Shown here: one piece after another, positions 52,296 to 62,470 of the stretch
Layout of the letters: each line of letters starts with the position of its first letter
Position numbering within the stretch: position 1 is the first letter of the stretch
From: Bacteroidota bacterium
GTDB taxonomy: Bacteria > Bacteroidota > Bacteroidia > Cytophagales > Cytophagaceae
Direction: 5' to 3'
Assembly (NCBI GenBank): GCA_023391415.1
Contig: JAEWAY010000022.1
Coordinates: 124,001 to 188,000, forward strand
Length of the DNA: 64,000 nucleotides
Notes under the pieces: generated by a model
Told to the model about the DNA's origin: nothing
Databases searched by the model: none
Seen by the model: the letters and a program-made list of their open reading frames with translations, nothing else
Translations under genes and position numbers: made by a program

Positions 52296-53837
52296 ATGGA
52301 AAAAGAGGTAAGGCTGAGATTCGCGCCAAGTCCTACAGGCCCGTTACATATCGGAGGAGTTCGTACAGCGCTGTATAACTATTTGTTTGCCCGCAAGCAT
52401 GGGGGCAAAATGATTCTTCGTATCGAGGATACCGATCAGACCAGATTTGTAGCGAGGACGGAAGAGTACATCCTCGAAGCGTTGCAGTGGCTGGGGATAG
52501 AGCTGGATGAAAGTCCGGCGGTGGGCGGTCCTTATGGTCCTTACCGCCAGTCGGAGCGGAAGCCTATGTATATGCAGTATGCCATGAAACTCGTGGAGGA
52601 AGGCAACGCGTACTACGCGTTTGATACAACTGAGGAGCTGGACGCCATGAGGGAGCGTCTGAAGGCCGCCAGAGTGGCTACGCCGCAGTACAACGCGATC
52701 ACCCGGATGACTATGAAAAACTCTCTGACGCTTCCGGAAGATGAAGTGAAGCGCAGACTGGAATCCGGAGAGCCTTATGTAATCCGTCTTAAAGTACCAA
52801 GAAAAGAAGAGATTCGTCTCAATGATATGGTTCGCGGCTGGGTCATGGTACATTCTTCAGCGATAGACGATAAAGTGCTGATGAAGTCTGATGGTATGCC
52901 TACCTACCATCTGGCAAACGTTGTGGATGATTATCTGATGAAAATAACCCATGTGATCCGGGGAGAGGAATGGCTGCCTTCGGCTCCGCTGCATGTCCTT
53001 TTATACCGATTCCTTGGTTGGGAGGACATTATGCCAAGATTCGCGCATCTTCCTTTACTGCTCAAACCGGATGGAAATGGCAAGCTCAGCAAAAGGGACG
53101 CCGACGCCGGTGGTTTTCCGGTGTTTCCTATTGATTGGAAAGACCCGGAGAGCGGTGACATATGGAAAGGTTTCCGGGAAGCCGGATACCTGAGCGAGGC
53201 GGTTCTTAATTTCCTCGCTTTGCTTGGATGGAATCCGGGCACGCAGCAGGAACTTTTCTCCATGGAGGAACTCATAGAGCTTTTTTCCGCCGAAAGAATC
53301 GGCAAATCAGGAACCAAGTTTGATATTCAGAAGGCCATGTGGTTTAACCAGCAGTACATCAAGGCCAAACCAAACAATGAGTTGGCGGGTTATCTTTTGA
53401 AGGAGCTGGAGCAAAGAGGTATGAACGTGGAGGAGCGAAAAGCGGAAAAAGTGGTGGAATTGATGAAGGAAAGGGTGGTTTTTCCAACCGATTTCTGGCG
53501 AGAAGCCTCTTTCTTTTTTGAGATTCCCGCGGATTATGACGCTAAAGTAGTACAATCCAAGTGGACGGCGGAAGCTGTCGAGGTTATCGCTGACTTTGGC
53601 AGGGAACTTGCTCAGACAGACGTAGCGACTGCTGATAAGGCGAGGGAGGTTCTGAACAATGTACTGGAGCGAAAAAATATGAAAATCGGAAAGGTGCTCC
53701 AGGCTCTGAGACTGGCGATCACGGGAAAAGGCGCGGGGCCCGATCTTATGGAGATTGTTGAGGTCCTGGGACGTGATGAGACGGCGGACAGAATCGAAAA
53801 AGCGATCGCTACGCTGAGTGATCAGGTAAAGGTATAA
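52296..53837 (+). CDS. gltX: Glutamyl-tRNA synthetase
   Basis: A 513-residue class I synthetase charging tRNA-Glu. The HIGH motif is PSPTGPLHIGGVR (residues 11-23) and the KMSKS motif is KLSKRDA (about 262-268). VRGEEWLPSAPLHVLLYRFLGW and a standard anticodon-binding C-terminal domain with FDIQKAMWFNQQYIK are present. No zinc-binding Cys cluster is evident. A normal full-length gene. Confidence 0.96.
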   Translation: MEKEVRLRFAPSPTGPLHIGGVRTALYNYLFARKHGGKMILRIEDTDQTRFVARTEEYILEALQWLGIELDESPAVGGPYGPYRQSERKPMYMQYAMKLVEEGNAYYAFDTTEELDAMRERLKAARVATPQYNAITRMTMKNSLTLPEDEVKRRLESGEPYVIRLKVPRKEEIRLNDMVRGWVMVHSSAIDDKVLMKSDGMPTYHLANVVDDYLMKITHVIRGEEWLPSAPLHVLLYRFLGWEDIMPRFAHLPLLLKPDGNGKLSKRDADAGGFPVFPIDWKDPESGDIWKGFREAGYLSEAVLNFLALLGWNPGTQQELFSMEELIELFSAERIGKSGTKFDIQKAMWFNQQYIKAKPNNELAGYLLKELEQRGMNVEERKAEKVVELMKERVVFPTDFWREASFFFEIPADYDAKVVQSKWTAEAVEVIADFGRELAQTDVATADKAREVLNNVLERKNMKIGKVLQALRLAITGKGAGPDLMEIVEVLGRDETADRIEKAIATLSDQVKV

Positions 53838-53856
53838 CCGTAAAGTAAATAGCGCG

Positions 53857-54072
53857 ATGGGAAAGAAGAAAGATAAAGAGGGGAAAAAGCCTAAGGTTAA
53901 TAAGGAACTGGAAGGATTTAATATCCAGATTAACACATTTGGAGAAATCGTATCGGACTATGATCTCGATGAAATTAACAGTTTTCTTAATCGCAATGTC
54001 GATGACAAGAAGTTGAGAGACCGTAATGATGTCGAACAGGCAAAAGGGAAGTCTCCCGATAATGAAAAATAG
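53857..54072 (+). CDS. Small charged protein of unknown function
   Basis: A 71-residue cytosolic protein opening with a Lys-rich tail (GKKKDKEGKKPKVNKELEG), then GFNIQINTFGEIVSDYDLDEINSFLNRNVDDKKLRD. It is 19 bases after gltX. The frame runs on in phase with the PAP2 gene, separated only by its TAG stop and six codons. Cytophagales seem to carry similar stand-alone short proteins; no function known. Confidence 0.55.
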   Translation: MGKKKDKEGKKPKVNKELEGFNIQINTFGEIVSDYDLDEINSFLNRNVDDKKLRDRNDVEQAKGKSPDNEK

Positions 54073-54090
54073 AATATAATTGATAGTTTC

Positions 54091-54747
54091 TTGATCAGGG
54101 TATACAAAGAATCGCCGCTGTTTTTCAATCTTACCATGGTGTTTGCCGTCTTTGGGGCGATCATACTGGGGAGTACCGATAAAGGAGATGTTGAGCTTTG
54201 GGTCAATCAGTTTCATGACCCGGCGCTCAACGTCTTTTTTTATTACATCACTTATCTGGGCGATGGCGCGTTCAGCGTATTGGTTGTACTTCTTCTTTTC
54301 TCGCGAAAGATTTATTACGGAATCCTGAGTATCATCGCTTTTTTATCTACTTCGCTGGTAACTCAGGTATTAAAAAGGTTGGTTTTTGAGGATTTTGTGC
54401 GCCCTTCCAAATTTTTTGACCCTTCCTTTGATCTAAAGTTTGTTGATGGGTTGGAGATACATAGTTATTTTAGTTTCCCTTCCGGACATTCCTCAAGCGC
54501 GTTTTCGATTTTTTTATTGCTGAGCTTACTGTCCCGGCGTACGTCCAGCCAGATCGTGTGTTTTACGATCGCGTTGACCACAGCCTTTAGCAGAGTATAT
54601 CTGCTACAGCATTTCTTTATGGATATATACGCGGGTACTTTAATCGGGATTGTTGTCACAGCCTTTGTATATTCACTTATCCAGTATCATACCCGCTGGT
54701 CAGAAAATGAACGTCTGAACAGGCCGCTGTACCGGTTGGGAAGGTAG
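54091..54747 (+). CDS. PAP2-superfamily membrane phosphatase
   Basis: A 218-residue integral membrane protein with six hydrophobic helices. The acid phosphatase motifs are present: KRLVFEDFVRPSKF (first), FPSGHSSSAFS (second, PSGH) and SRVYLLQHFFMDIYAG (third, Ser-Arg, His and Asp). Substrates may be undecaprenyl or phosphatidic lipid phosphates. The start is TTG 54091; ATG 54136 would cut into the first helix. Same frame as the short gene upstream. Confidence 0.82.
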   Translation: MIRVYKESPLFFNLTMVFAVFGAIILGSTDKGDVELWVNQFHDPALNVFFYYITYLGDGAFSVLVVLLLFSRKIYYGILSIIAFLSTSLVTQVLKRLVFEDFVRPSKFFDPSFDLKFVDGLEIHSYFSFPSGHSSSAFSIFLLLSLLSRRTSSQIVCFTIALTTAFSRVYLLQHFFMDIYAGTLIGIVVTAFVYSLIQYHTRWSENERLNRPLYRLGR

Positions 54748-54945
54748 GGAAAGAGCGGACTTAAAATAGGCAAGCTGGTTTTAAATTTTCAAATCCGGCC
54801 AATCTTTTCAATCAGCTAAATGAAGAAGAGACGCGAATAGTTTGTATTCGTGTCATACCATAAAGTCAGATATCCTTCGAGTAGCGTTTGCTAGTCTGGA
54901 CTATATACTAGTAATTTGCAGAGCAAATTTATCCTTTTTTACAAA

Positions 54946-56616
54946 ATGAAATTTTTATCGTCTCCCTGGAATGTTATTCTGATCATTATATTTCTTTCAG
55001 CGGTCCTGTTTTTACCTTTCCTTGGATCTGTTCCCCTCTTCGACTGGGATGAAAATATATTTGCCGAATCAGCCAGGGAAATGTTGATTACGGGTAACTT
55101 CTATAAGATACAATCCAATTATCAGCCGTTTGAAGAAAAGCCGCCTTTCTTCTTCTGGCTTCAGGCTCTGAGCATGGCCGTATTTGGAGAAACCGCTTTC
55201 GCCGCCCGTTTCCCCAACGCCATTGTGGGTACGGCTACATTGCTTTTATTGTATCTTTTGGGGAGAAAGTACTTTTCCAGTCGTTTTGGAATATATTGGA
55301 CGTTGGCCTATATGAGCTCCATTCTACCACATTTTTATTTCCGTACGGCTCTGATCGATCCGACTTTTAACTTATTTATTTTCTCCGGAATATTCACGCT
55401 GGGACTTCTGGTTTCAACCAATAAGGAATTGCGATTCAAGCGTGACAGAAAAGCTGTATTGGCCGGTTTGTTGATCGGTTTCGCCATTCTGACCAAAGGT
55501 CCCGTCGCGTTTTTGATCGTGCTGCTGACCGCCTTGGGTTTTAGTTTGCATAAAAGAAGCGCGCGTCTGGTAAATTTTCGGGAGATAGCGCTTTTTACCA
55601 TTCCCATGCTATTGATCGCCAGCGCCTGGTTCGCGACCGAAGTAATGATCAACGGTCCCTGGTTTATCAAAGAGTTTATCGACTACCAGCTTTACGTGCT
55701 GAAACAGCCGCATAGCGGCCACAGTGGGCCCTTTTATTTTCATTTTATCGTATTGCTGCTAGGATGCTTTCCGGTGTCCTTCTTCTTGTTCAAAGGGTTG
55801 AGAAGTTTTGACAATGACAACTATCTGCAACGCAATATCAAGGCGACCATGGTCATTATGATGATCGCGGTACTTTTCATTTTCTCCATTGTCAAAACCA
55901 AGTTGGTACATTATTCCTCCTTGTGTTATTTTCCGATTTCCTTTCTGGCGGCTTATGTGCTGATCAAGGTGGAAGGCAAGCGAATATTTTATGGGAACCT
56001 GTTTCGTTCTCTTGTACTGATCATGGGCTTGTCGCTTGGGGTCATATTTTCCCTGGTCATGTATGTACTGGATCGCAAGGAGTATTTTCTGTCCCGATAT
56101 GGAAGCTATATTGACGATCCTTTCGCGCTGGGCAACCTTTCGGCTGATTTGCCCGTTTCCGCGTGGGACTATCTGGCGGGCCCCGCGCTTATTGTCGGAG
56201 TTTTGTTGTTCACTATCCTGTTTCGGAAAAACTTCCGCGTGGCTACGCTCTCTCTTTTTATTTCCATGATCTTGACGGTGCAGCTCCTCAGTTATAGCCT
56301 GGTTCCCAAGATAGAAGAAATGACTCAGGGCGCCGCTATTCGTTTTTATACGGAAAAGGGTAATGAAGACGCCTATATGCTGCCTTATGGGTTTAAAAGT
56401 TTCGCGTATCTTTTTTATGGCAAGAAAATGCCGGGATATAATCCGGAGAGTCTGGACGCGGGCTGGCTTCTGGGTGGCGCTATCGATAAGCCGGTGTACA
56501 TTATCGCCAAGGAGTATCCCAGGCATATGGAAGAATTGAAAATGTACACCGACCTGCGGTTGTTGTACAGGGAGAATGGTTATGTTTTTTATAAACGTCC
56601 TGTTCCCGTTCAGTAA
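54946..56616 (+). CDS. Glycosyltransferase family 39-type membrane mannosyl/arabinosyl transferase
   Basis: A 556-residue polytopic membrane protein. ATG 54946 is used since the longer TTG frame adds only MQSKFILFYK. The GT-C signature DWDENIFAESAREML with the Asp-Glu pair (after the first helix, about residue 34) and the loop EKPPFFFWLQALSM match the ArnT/PMT group (GT39/GT83), which transfers sugar from polyprenyl-phosphate donors to lipid A or proteins. About twelve membrane helices. The acceptor is unknown; ArnT-type lipid A modification and protein glycosylation are the options. Confidence 0.85.
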   Translation: MKFLSSPWNVILIIIFLSAVLFLPFLGSVPLFDWDENIFAESAREMLITGNFYKIQSNYQPFEEKPPFFFWLQALSMAVFGETAFAARFPNAIVGTATLLLLYLLGRKYFSSRFGIYWTLAYMSSILPHFYFRTALIDPTFNLFIFSGIFTLGLLVSTNKELRFKRDRKAVLAGLLIGFAILTKGPVAFLIVLLTALGFSLHKRSARLVNFREIALFTIPMLLIASAWFATEVMINGPWFIKEFIDYQLYVLKQPHSGHSGPFYFHFIVLLLGCFPVSFFLFKGLRSFDNDNYLQRNIKATMVIMMIAVLFIFSIVKTKLVHYSSLCYFPISFLAAYVLIKVEGKRIFYGNLFRSLVLIMGLSLGVIFSLVMYVLDRKEYFLSRYGSYIDDPFALGNLSADLPVSAWDYLAGPALIVGVLLFTILFRKNFRVATLSLFISMILTVQLLSYSLVPKIEEMTQGAAIRFYTEKGNEDAYMLPYGFKSFAYLFYGKKMPGYNPESLDAGWLLGGAIDKPVYIIAKEYPRHMEELKMYTDLRLLYRENGYVFYKRPVPVQ

Positions 56617-56711
56617 AAAACGAGCGGATTTGTTGGGCGGCGATAACCATTTTGGGATAAATAAGTAAAAACTCTGAGTGTTTTGATGAATCTCTAACTG
56701 TCCGCGGATTA

Positions 56712-57935
56712 ATGAAAGCGTTAAAAATTGGAATTTTAAGAGAAGGAAAAGTGCCGCCGGATAAGCGTGTGGCGCTAATGCCCGACCAGTGCGTGGCGCT
56801 ACAGGAACGTTATCCGAACGTGTCCATATTTATTCAGCCGAGCGATATACGCGCGTTTTCCAACAAGGAATATCTGGAAAAAGGACTTACGCTGACAGAA
56901 GACCTGAGTCATTGCGACGTGCTTTTTGGGATCAAGGAAGTACCTCCCCATCTGTTGATTCCGGAAAAAACCTATTTCTTCTTTTCTCATACCCTGAAAA
57001 AGCAAAGCTATAATCAGAAGTTGCTACAAACCATACTTGAGAAGCGTATTGAACTGATCGACTATGAGGTATTGACGGATAGGGATTATCAGCGATTGAT
57101 CGCCTTCGGCCGTTTCGCCGGGATTGTAGGGGCCTACAACGCCTTGCTGCTATATGGACGTAAAAAACGGAGATATAAGCTTAAACCCGCCCATAAATGC
57201 TTTGACCTGAAAGAAGTGTTGGACGAACTTCGAAAAGTAAATCTTCCCCCTATCAAAATTATAGCGACTGGTACTGGCAGAGTGGGTAAGGGGATCGCTT
57301 ATATGCTCGATCATCTTCAGATTCCTAAAGTATCGCCGGAGGACTTTCTGAACAAGGAGTTCCAACAGCCGGTTTACAGTTTGCTTTCGACCAGGGATTA
57401 TTATGTAAATAAGGAAACCGGACTCTATGAAAGAACTGAATTCTATGCCAATCCGGAGCGTTACGCGTCAACCTTTTTGTCTTATGCTCAAAAAGCGGAA
57501 ATCTTTATGGCGGGAGCTTATTGGGATCCGGCCGCTCCAAGGCTTTTTGAGCGAGAGGATATGGTACTTCCGGAATTCAGGATAAAAATTATCGCGGATA
57601 TAACCTGTGATATTAACGGCTCGATTCCTTCGACGTTAAAACCCTGCACGATTCCCGACCCCGCTTATGACTACAATCCAGCTACGCATAGTATTGAACC
57701 TTTATTTTCGGGTTCCGGGAACGTAACGGTAATGGCTATTGACAATCTGCCGGGAGAACTACCCCGAGACGCCTCCAGAGATTTTGGAAATCAGTTAATT
57801 ACTCATGTTTTCCCATTGCTTTGTGAAGGTAAGGACCCGGATGAGATTCTTTTTAGGGGAAAAATGACGGATAAGAACGGCTGTCTTACCGAGCGCTTCT
57901 CTTATCTGCAGGACTATGTAGACGGTTGTTATTGA
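56712..57935 (+). CDS. Saccharopine/alanine dehydrogenase-family NAD(P)-dependent enzyme
   Basis: A 407-residue soluble protein. The N-terminal half has LKIGILREGKVPPDKRVALMP and the SHTLKKQSYNQKLL block of the alanine dehydrogenase/saccharopine dehydrogenase (LYS1) fold; the nucleotide-binding GTGRVGKGIAYML is near residue 193. The C-terminal part IKIIADITCDINGSIPSTL and FGNQLITHVFPLL is characteristic of lysine-forming saccharopine dehydrogenases. Alanine dehydrogenase proper is shorter (about 370 residues). The reaction is not certain. Confidence 0.75.
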   Translation: MKALKIGILREGKVPPDKRVALMPDQCVALQERYPNVSIFIQPSDIRAFSNKEYLEKGLTLTEDLSHCDVLFGIKEVPPHLLIPEKTYFFFSHTLKKQSYNQKLLQTILEKRIELIDYEVLTDRDYQRLIAFGRFAGIVGAYNALLLYGRKKRRYKLKPAHKCFDLKEVLDELRKVNLPPIKIIATGTGRVGKGIAYMLDHLQIPKVSPEDFLNKEFQQPVYSLLSTRDYYVNKETGLYERTEFYANPERYASTFLSYAQKAEIFMAGAYWDPAAPRLFEREDMVLPEFRIKIIADITCDINGSIPSTLKPCTIPDPAYDYNPATHSIEPLFSGSGNVTVMAIDNLPGELPRDASRDFGNQLITHVFPLLCEGKDPDEILFRGKMTDKNGCLTERFSYLQDYVDGCY

Positions 57936-58005
57936 TTTTAATAGTTTGATACAAAGGTTTATTTGTATATGCGAATAAGTGGTTATTCTTATACTGTTAA
58001 ATCCT

Positions 58006-58013
58006 TAAATTTG
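58006..58013 (+). promoter_or_regulatory. -7 box upstream of sucA
   Basis: TAAATTTG is an exact TAnnTTTG match, 22 bases before the sucA start. Probably drives the sucA-sucB pair. Confidence 0.5.
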
Positions 58014-58035
58014 TATTTTAAAATTAAAAAATTGG

Positions 58036-60789
58036 ATGGACAAATATTCCTACGTCAGTAACGCGCACGTCGGTTATATCGATGAGCTCTACAAGTCCTA
58101 TCAGCAGGACCCGCAATCAGTAGATATTTCCTGGCAGAAATTTTTCGAAGGTTTTGAGTTTTCTCAACTAAAAACCAATGGAAAAACCAGCGGAATAACG
58201 GAAAAGCAGTCAGGGCCCGTTATGGCGGGATCGGTGGATATCGCCAAAGAAATCAAGGTAAGTCAGTTGATTCAGGCCTATCGTGGCAGAGCGCACCTTT
58301 TGTCCAAAACGAACCCGGTAAGACCGCGGAAAGATCGTCAGCCAAGACTGGAGCTTGAAAACTTCGGACTTGACGAGTCTGATCTTCAGACCGTATTTCA
58401 GGCGGGGAATGAGCTTGGCCTCGGCGCGGCGAAACTGAAGGATATCATCGATACGCTGAAATACATCTATGAAGGAACCATTGGTTTTGAGTATATGTAT
58501 ATTCGAGAGCCTGATGTGCAGGAGTGGCTGAAGAAGAAAGTTGAAAAGGAATCGCTGGAGCATAATCCATCCATAGAAGAAAAAAAGCGTATCCTTTCCA
58601 AGCTGAACGAGGCGGTTGTCTTTGAAAATTTCCTTCATACAAAATATGTTGGTCAGAAGCGGTTTTCTCTGGAAGGCGGCGAAACTACGATTCCGGCGCT
58701 TGACGCTTTGATTAATCACGGAGCGGAGCATGGAGTAGAGGAGGTCGTTATCGGAATGGCGCACCGTGGCCGCCTCAATGTGCTGGTGAATATCATGGGG
58801 AAGACCTATGAGCATGTATTCAATGAATTTGAAGGTACAGCCGTTCCGGATCTTACCATGGGTGACGGAGACGTTAAGTACCATATGGGTTATTCCAGCG
58901 AGATTACCGCTCAGAACGGGAAACAGGTATATCTGAAACTGACGCCTAACCCGTCACACCTTGAAGCGGTTGATCCGGTAGTCGAAGGGTATGTACGCGC
59001 CAAGGGAGACCGGATCTATAAATATGATTATACCAAAGTACTTCCTGTATTAATTCACGGGGACGCGGCTATTGCCGGTCAGGGTATTGTATATGAAGTC
59101 GTCCAGATGTCCAAGCTCCCCGGATATTTTACCGGTGGCACCATTCACTTCGTCATCAACAACCAGGTGGGTTTTACCACCGATTTTGACGAAGCCCGTT
59201 CCAGTATCTATTCAACGGATATAGCTAAGATTATTGACTCGCCGGTATTGCACGTAAACGGCGATGATCCTGAGGCCGTCGTATTCTGCGCGAAACTGGC
59301 GATTGAGTTCAGACAAAAGTTCCAGCGTGACATCTTTATTGACATGGTTTGCTACCGTCGTCATGGTCACAATGAGAGTGATGAGCCTAAATTTACCCAG
59401 CCTTCACTTTATAATATTATTTCAAGACATCCGAATCCGAGAGAGCTTTACAATAAAAAACTGATTGAAAAAGGGGATGTGGACGCTGAACTGGCTCAGA
59501 AAATGGACCGTGAGTTCAGAGAACTGCTTCAGGACAGATTTAATCAGGTAAAACAAAAGCCGCTTCCATATACCTTCCAGAAGATGGAAAAAGAGTGGCA
59601 GGAACTGAGAAGCTCCGAGCCTTCCGATTTTGAGCGATCTCCGGAAACCGGCATTGGTCAGGAGATCATTGAGAAAGTAGCGAACGCGCTTACCACCATT
59701 CCGGAAGGATTCAAGCCGTTGAAGCAGATCGAGAGACTGCTAAAAGACCGGAAAGATCAGTTCTTTAAGGATAAAGTGCTGAACTGGGCCTCTGCCGAGT
59801 TGCTGGCGTATGGCTCACTGTTGCTTGATCGCAAGATAGTCCGTATCTCCGGACAGGATGTTCAGCGTGGTACGTTCTCTCACCGTCACGCGGTCTTTAA
59901 GGACGCGGTGACCAATGAAGCTTATTATCCGCTTAATAATATCGCGGACAATCAGAAAAGCTTCAGGATATACAACTCCCTGCTTTCTGAATATGGGGTA
60001 TTAGGTTTTGAATATGGTTACGCTATGGCCAACCCTAACGCGCTTGTCGTATGGGAAGCGCAGTTCGGGGATTTTGCCAATGGAGCGCAAGTGATGATCG
60101 ACCAGTTTATTTCCAGCGCGGAAACCAAATGGCAGCGTATGAATGGTCTTGTGATGTTGCTGCCTCATGGTTATGAAGGTCAGGGACCGGAGCATTCCAG
60201 CGCTCGTCTGGAGCGTTTCATTGAATTGGGAGCGGATTACAATATTGTAGTTACCAATATAACAACGCCATCCAACTTCTTCCATGCTTTGAGAAGGCAG
60301 GTGGCATGGCCTTTCCGTAAGCCCCTGATCAATATGTCTCCCAAGTCGCTGCTGAGACATCCTTCAGTGGTTTCTCCCTTGTCTGAGTTTACGGAAGGTT
60401 CTTTCAGGGAAATCATTGACGACGCGGACGCGGATCCTTCAAAGGTGAAGCGTGTATTGTTCTGTTCAGGCAAAGTTTTCTACGATTTGTTGGAAGAAAA
60501 ACAAAACTCCAAGCGTTCGGATGTGGCCATTGTTCGTCTGGAGCAATTGTATCCGCTGGCGCAGGAACAGATGAATACGATTCTGGAGAAGTACAAAAAC
60601 GCCAAAAAGATATGGGTACAGGAAGAGCCTGTCAATATGGGTGCATGGGAATACATCCTCAGAAGCCTGTACAAGAAAGTGGACATCGAGGTAGTGGCCA
60701 GAGAAGAAGCGGCTTCTCCCGCGGTGGGCTATCTCAAAACACACAATGAAACTCAGCAGTTGCTTGTACAGCAGGCATTCGCGAACTAA
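58036..60789 (+). CDS. sucA: 2-oxoglutarate dehydrogenase E1 component
   Basis: A 917-residue thiamine-diphosphate enzyme that decarboxylates 2-oxoglutarate and succinylates the E2 lipoyl arm. The N-terminal helix block (SNAHVGYIDELYKSYQQD) and SWQKFFEGF are E1o-specific. ThDP and catalytic stretches: GMAHRGRLNVLVNIMGK, IHGDAAIAGQG, GGTIHFVINNQVGFTT and CYRRHGHNESDEP. The C-terminal E1o signature LLPHGYEGQGPEHSSARLERF is present. Full length. sucB follows after 34 bases. Confidence 0.97.
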   Translation: MDKYSYVSNAHVGYIDELYKSYQQDPQSVDISWQKFFEGFEFSQLKTNGKTSGITEKQSGPVMAGSVDIAKEIKVSQLIQAYRGRAHLLSKTNPVRPRKDRQPRLELENFGLDESDLQTVFQAGNELGLGAAKLKDIIDTLKYIYEGTIGFEYMYIREPDVQEWLKKKVEKESLEHNPSIEEKKRILSKLNEAVVFENFLHTKYVGQKRFSLEGGETTIPALDALINHGAEHGVEEVVIGMAHRGRLNVLVNIMGKTYEHVFNEFEGTAVPDLTMGDGDVKYHMGYSSEITAQNGKQVYLKLTPNPSHLEAVDPVVEGYVRAKGDRIYKYDYTKVLPVLIHGDAAIAGQGIVYEVVQMSKLPGYFTGGTIHFVINNQVGFTTDFDEARSSIYSTDIAKIIDSPVLHVNGDDPEAVVFCAKLAIEFRQKFQRDIFIDMVCYRRHGHNESDEPKFTQPSLYNIISRHPNPRELYNKKLIEKGDVDAELAQKMDREFRELLQDRFNQVKQKPLPYTFQKMEKEWQELRSSEPSDFERSPETGIGQEIIEKVANALTTIPEGFKPLKQIERLLKDRKDQFFKDKVLNWASAELLAYGSLLLDRKIVRISGQDVQRGTFSHRHAVFKDAVTNEAYYPLNNIADNQKSFRIYNSLLSEYGVLGFEYGYAMANPNALVVWEAQFGDFANGAQVMIDQFISSAETKWQRMNGLVMLLPHGYEGQGPEHSSARLERFIELGADYNIVVTNITTPSNFFHALRRQVAWPFRKPLINMSPKSLLRHPSVVSPLSEFTEGSFREIIDDADADPSKVKRVLFCSGKVFYDLLEEKQNSKRSDVAIVRLEQLYPLAQEQMNTILEKYKNAKKIWVQEEPVNMGAWEYILRSLYKKVDIEVVAREEAASPAVGYLKTHNETQQLLVQQAFAN

Positions 60790-60823
60790 ATCATTTTATT
60801 ACTAACTTTTTAAAGAAAATACC

Positions 60824-62350
60824 ATGTCATCCATAGAAATTAAAGTTCCCACAGTTGGAGAGTCTATCTCTGAAGTTACGATCGCCAACTGGACAAAGAA
60901 GGACGGGGATTTTGTGAAAGCTGATGAGCTTCTTTGCGAACTTGAGTCTGACAAGGCCACCTTTGAACTGAATGCCGAGACATCCGGTGTGCTCCGGATC
61001 AAAGCGAAGGAAGGAGACACTGTTGAAATTGGCGGTGTGATCGCCATAATCGAAGAAGGTAAGGGTGAATCCGGCGCTTCGTCCTCTTCCAAGGAAGAGA
61101 AATCGGAGAAGAAAGAATCCGGAAAGGGATCTTCCGGTAAGACGGAAACAATAGAAATGAAAGTGCCGGCGGTCGGAGAGTCCATTACGGAAGTCACTAT
61201 TTCGAGCTGGCTGAAGAAAACCGGTGATCGTGTAGAGCTGGATGAAGTTTTGTGCGAGATAGAATCCGATAAGGCGACGTTTGAGTTGACCGCCGAGGCC
61301 GGAGGAATATTGACAACCATCGCGAAGGAAGGTGAAACCATCAGTATTGGTGAACCAATCTGCAAGATCGAAATAAGTGAAGGTGGAGCGGTTGCTACGA
61401 ACAAGGCCGCGGAAGCGGCGTCCTCGGATACTGCCAAAAACAGTACATCTCAATACGCCGAGGGACACGCGTCTCCGGCCGCCGCGAAAATTCTCGCTGA
61501 AAAAGGCATAAGCGCTTCTGAAGTAAAAGGAACCGGCAAAGATGGTCGGATCACCAAAGAGGACGCCGCCTCCGCTAAAAAACAGGAAAGCTCGCCTTCC
61601 AAAGAAAGTAAAAAGGAGCCAGTATCGTCTTCAATATCCAAAGGAGGAGATAGGGAACAGCGTAGAGAAAAAATGTCGAATCTGAGAAAGACCATATCCA
61701 GGCGTCTGGTATCCGTGAAGAATGAAACGGCGATGCTTACTACCTTCAACGAGGTAGATATGAAGCCGATCATGGATCTTCGCAAGAAGTACAAGGATTC
61801 ATTTAAGGATAAGCATGGTGTAGGGCTTGGCTTCATGTCATTCTTTACCAAAGCCTGTACCGTAGCTCTTCAGGAATTTTCTGCGGTCAATGCCTATATC
61901 GATGGGGAAGAAATTGTTTATAATGATTTTTGCGACATATCCATCGCCGTATCCGCTCCAAAAGGTCTCGTAGTGCCGGTAATACGGGACGCGGAGAAGT
62001 TGTCGTTCGCCGAGATTGAAAGTGAAGTGGTGCGACTTGCCGGTAAAGCCAGAGACAACAAGCTAAGCATCGAAGAAATGACCGGAGGTACTTTTACCAT
62101 TACCAATGGCGGTATCTTCGGATCAATGCTTTCCACGCCAATTATCAACGCGCCGCAATCCGCGATACTTGGTATGCATAATATCGTAGAGCGCGCGGTG
62201 GTACAAAATGGAGAAGTAGTGGTTCGTCCGATTATGTATGTGGCGCTTTCTTATGATCATCGTATCATTGATGGCAGAGAATCTGTTGGATTCCTGGTCA
62301 GGGTAAAGCAGTTGCTGGAAGATCCTGCCCGTCTGATGCTGGGTGTATAA
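60824..62350 (+). CDS. sucB: 2-oxoglutarate dehydrogenase E2 (dihydrolipoyl succinyltransferase), two lipoyl domains
   Basis: A 508-residue E2. It has two tandem lipoyl domains (about 1-78 and 107-183), each with the lipoylated Lys in ESDKATFEL; most SucB proteins have one, while many Bacteroidetes enzymes have two. An acidic/Ser/Lys linker comes between. The E1/E3-binding peripheral domain is at about 215-250 (ASPAAAKILAEKGI). The catalytic domain (about 275-508) carries TTFNEVDM and LSYDHRIIDGRE, with the His and Asp acyltransfer pair. The E1o partner directly upstream fixes the substrate as 2-oxoglutarate. Confidence 0.96.
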   Translation: MSSIEIKVPTVGESISEVTIANWTKKDGDFVKADELLCELESDKATFELNAETSGVLRIKAKEGDTVEIGGVIAIIEEGKGESGASSSSKEEKSEKKESGKGSSGKTETIEMKVPAVGESITEVTISSWLKKTGDRVELDEVLCEIESDKATFELTAEAGGILTTIAKEGETISIGEPICKIEISEGGAVATNKAAEAASSDTAKNSTSQYAEGHASPAAAKILAEKGISASEVKGTGKDGRITKEDAASAKKQESSPSKESKKEPVSSSISKGGDREQRREKMSNLRKTISRRLVSVKNETAMLTTFNEVDMKPIMDLRKKYKDSFKDKHGVGLGFMSFFTKACTVALQEFSAVNAYIDGEEIVYNDFCDISIAVSAPKGLVVPVIRDAEKLSFAEIESEVVRLAGKARDNKLSIEEMTGGTFTITNGGIFGSMLSTPIINAPQSAILGMHNIVERAVVQNGEVVVRPIMYVALSYDHRIIDGRESVGFLVRVKQLLEDPARLMLGV

Positions 62351-62470
62351 GCGAAATATACAATCCGGAGGTTTAAGCCGACTTAAATTTTTATTTTATA
62401 AAACAATAAACACGTTCCGGAGTCTGAGATAAGATTCCGGAATTATTCTAACCGTTAAACGCTCTTTTTT

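Noticed and set aside
55759..56526. 255-aa minus-strand frame opposite the GT39 gene
   Set aside because: Shadow of the membrane protein; Lys/Gln/Arg-rich translation without motifs.
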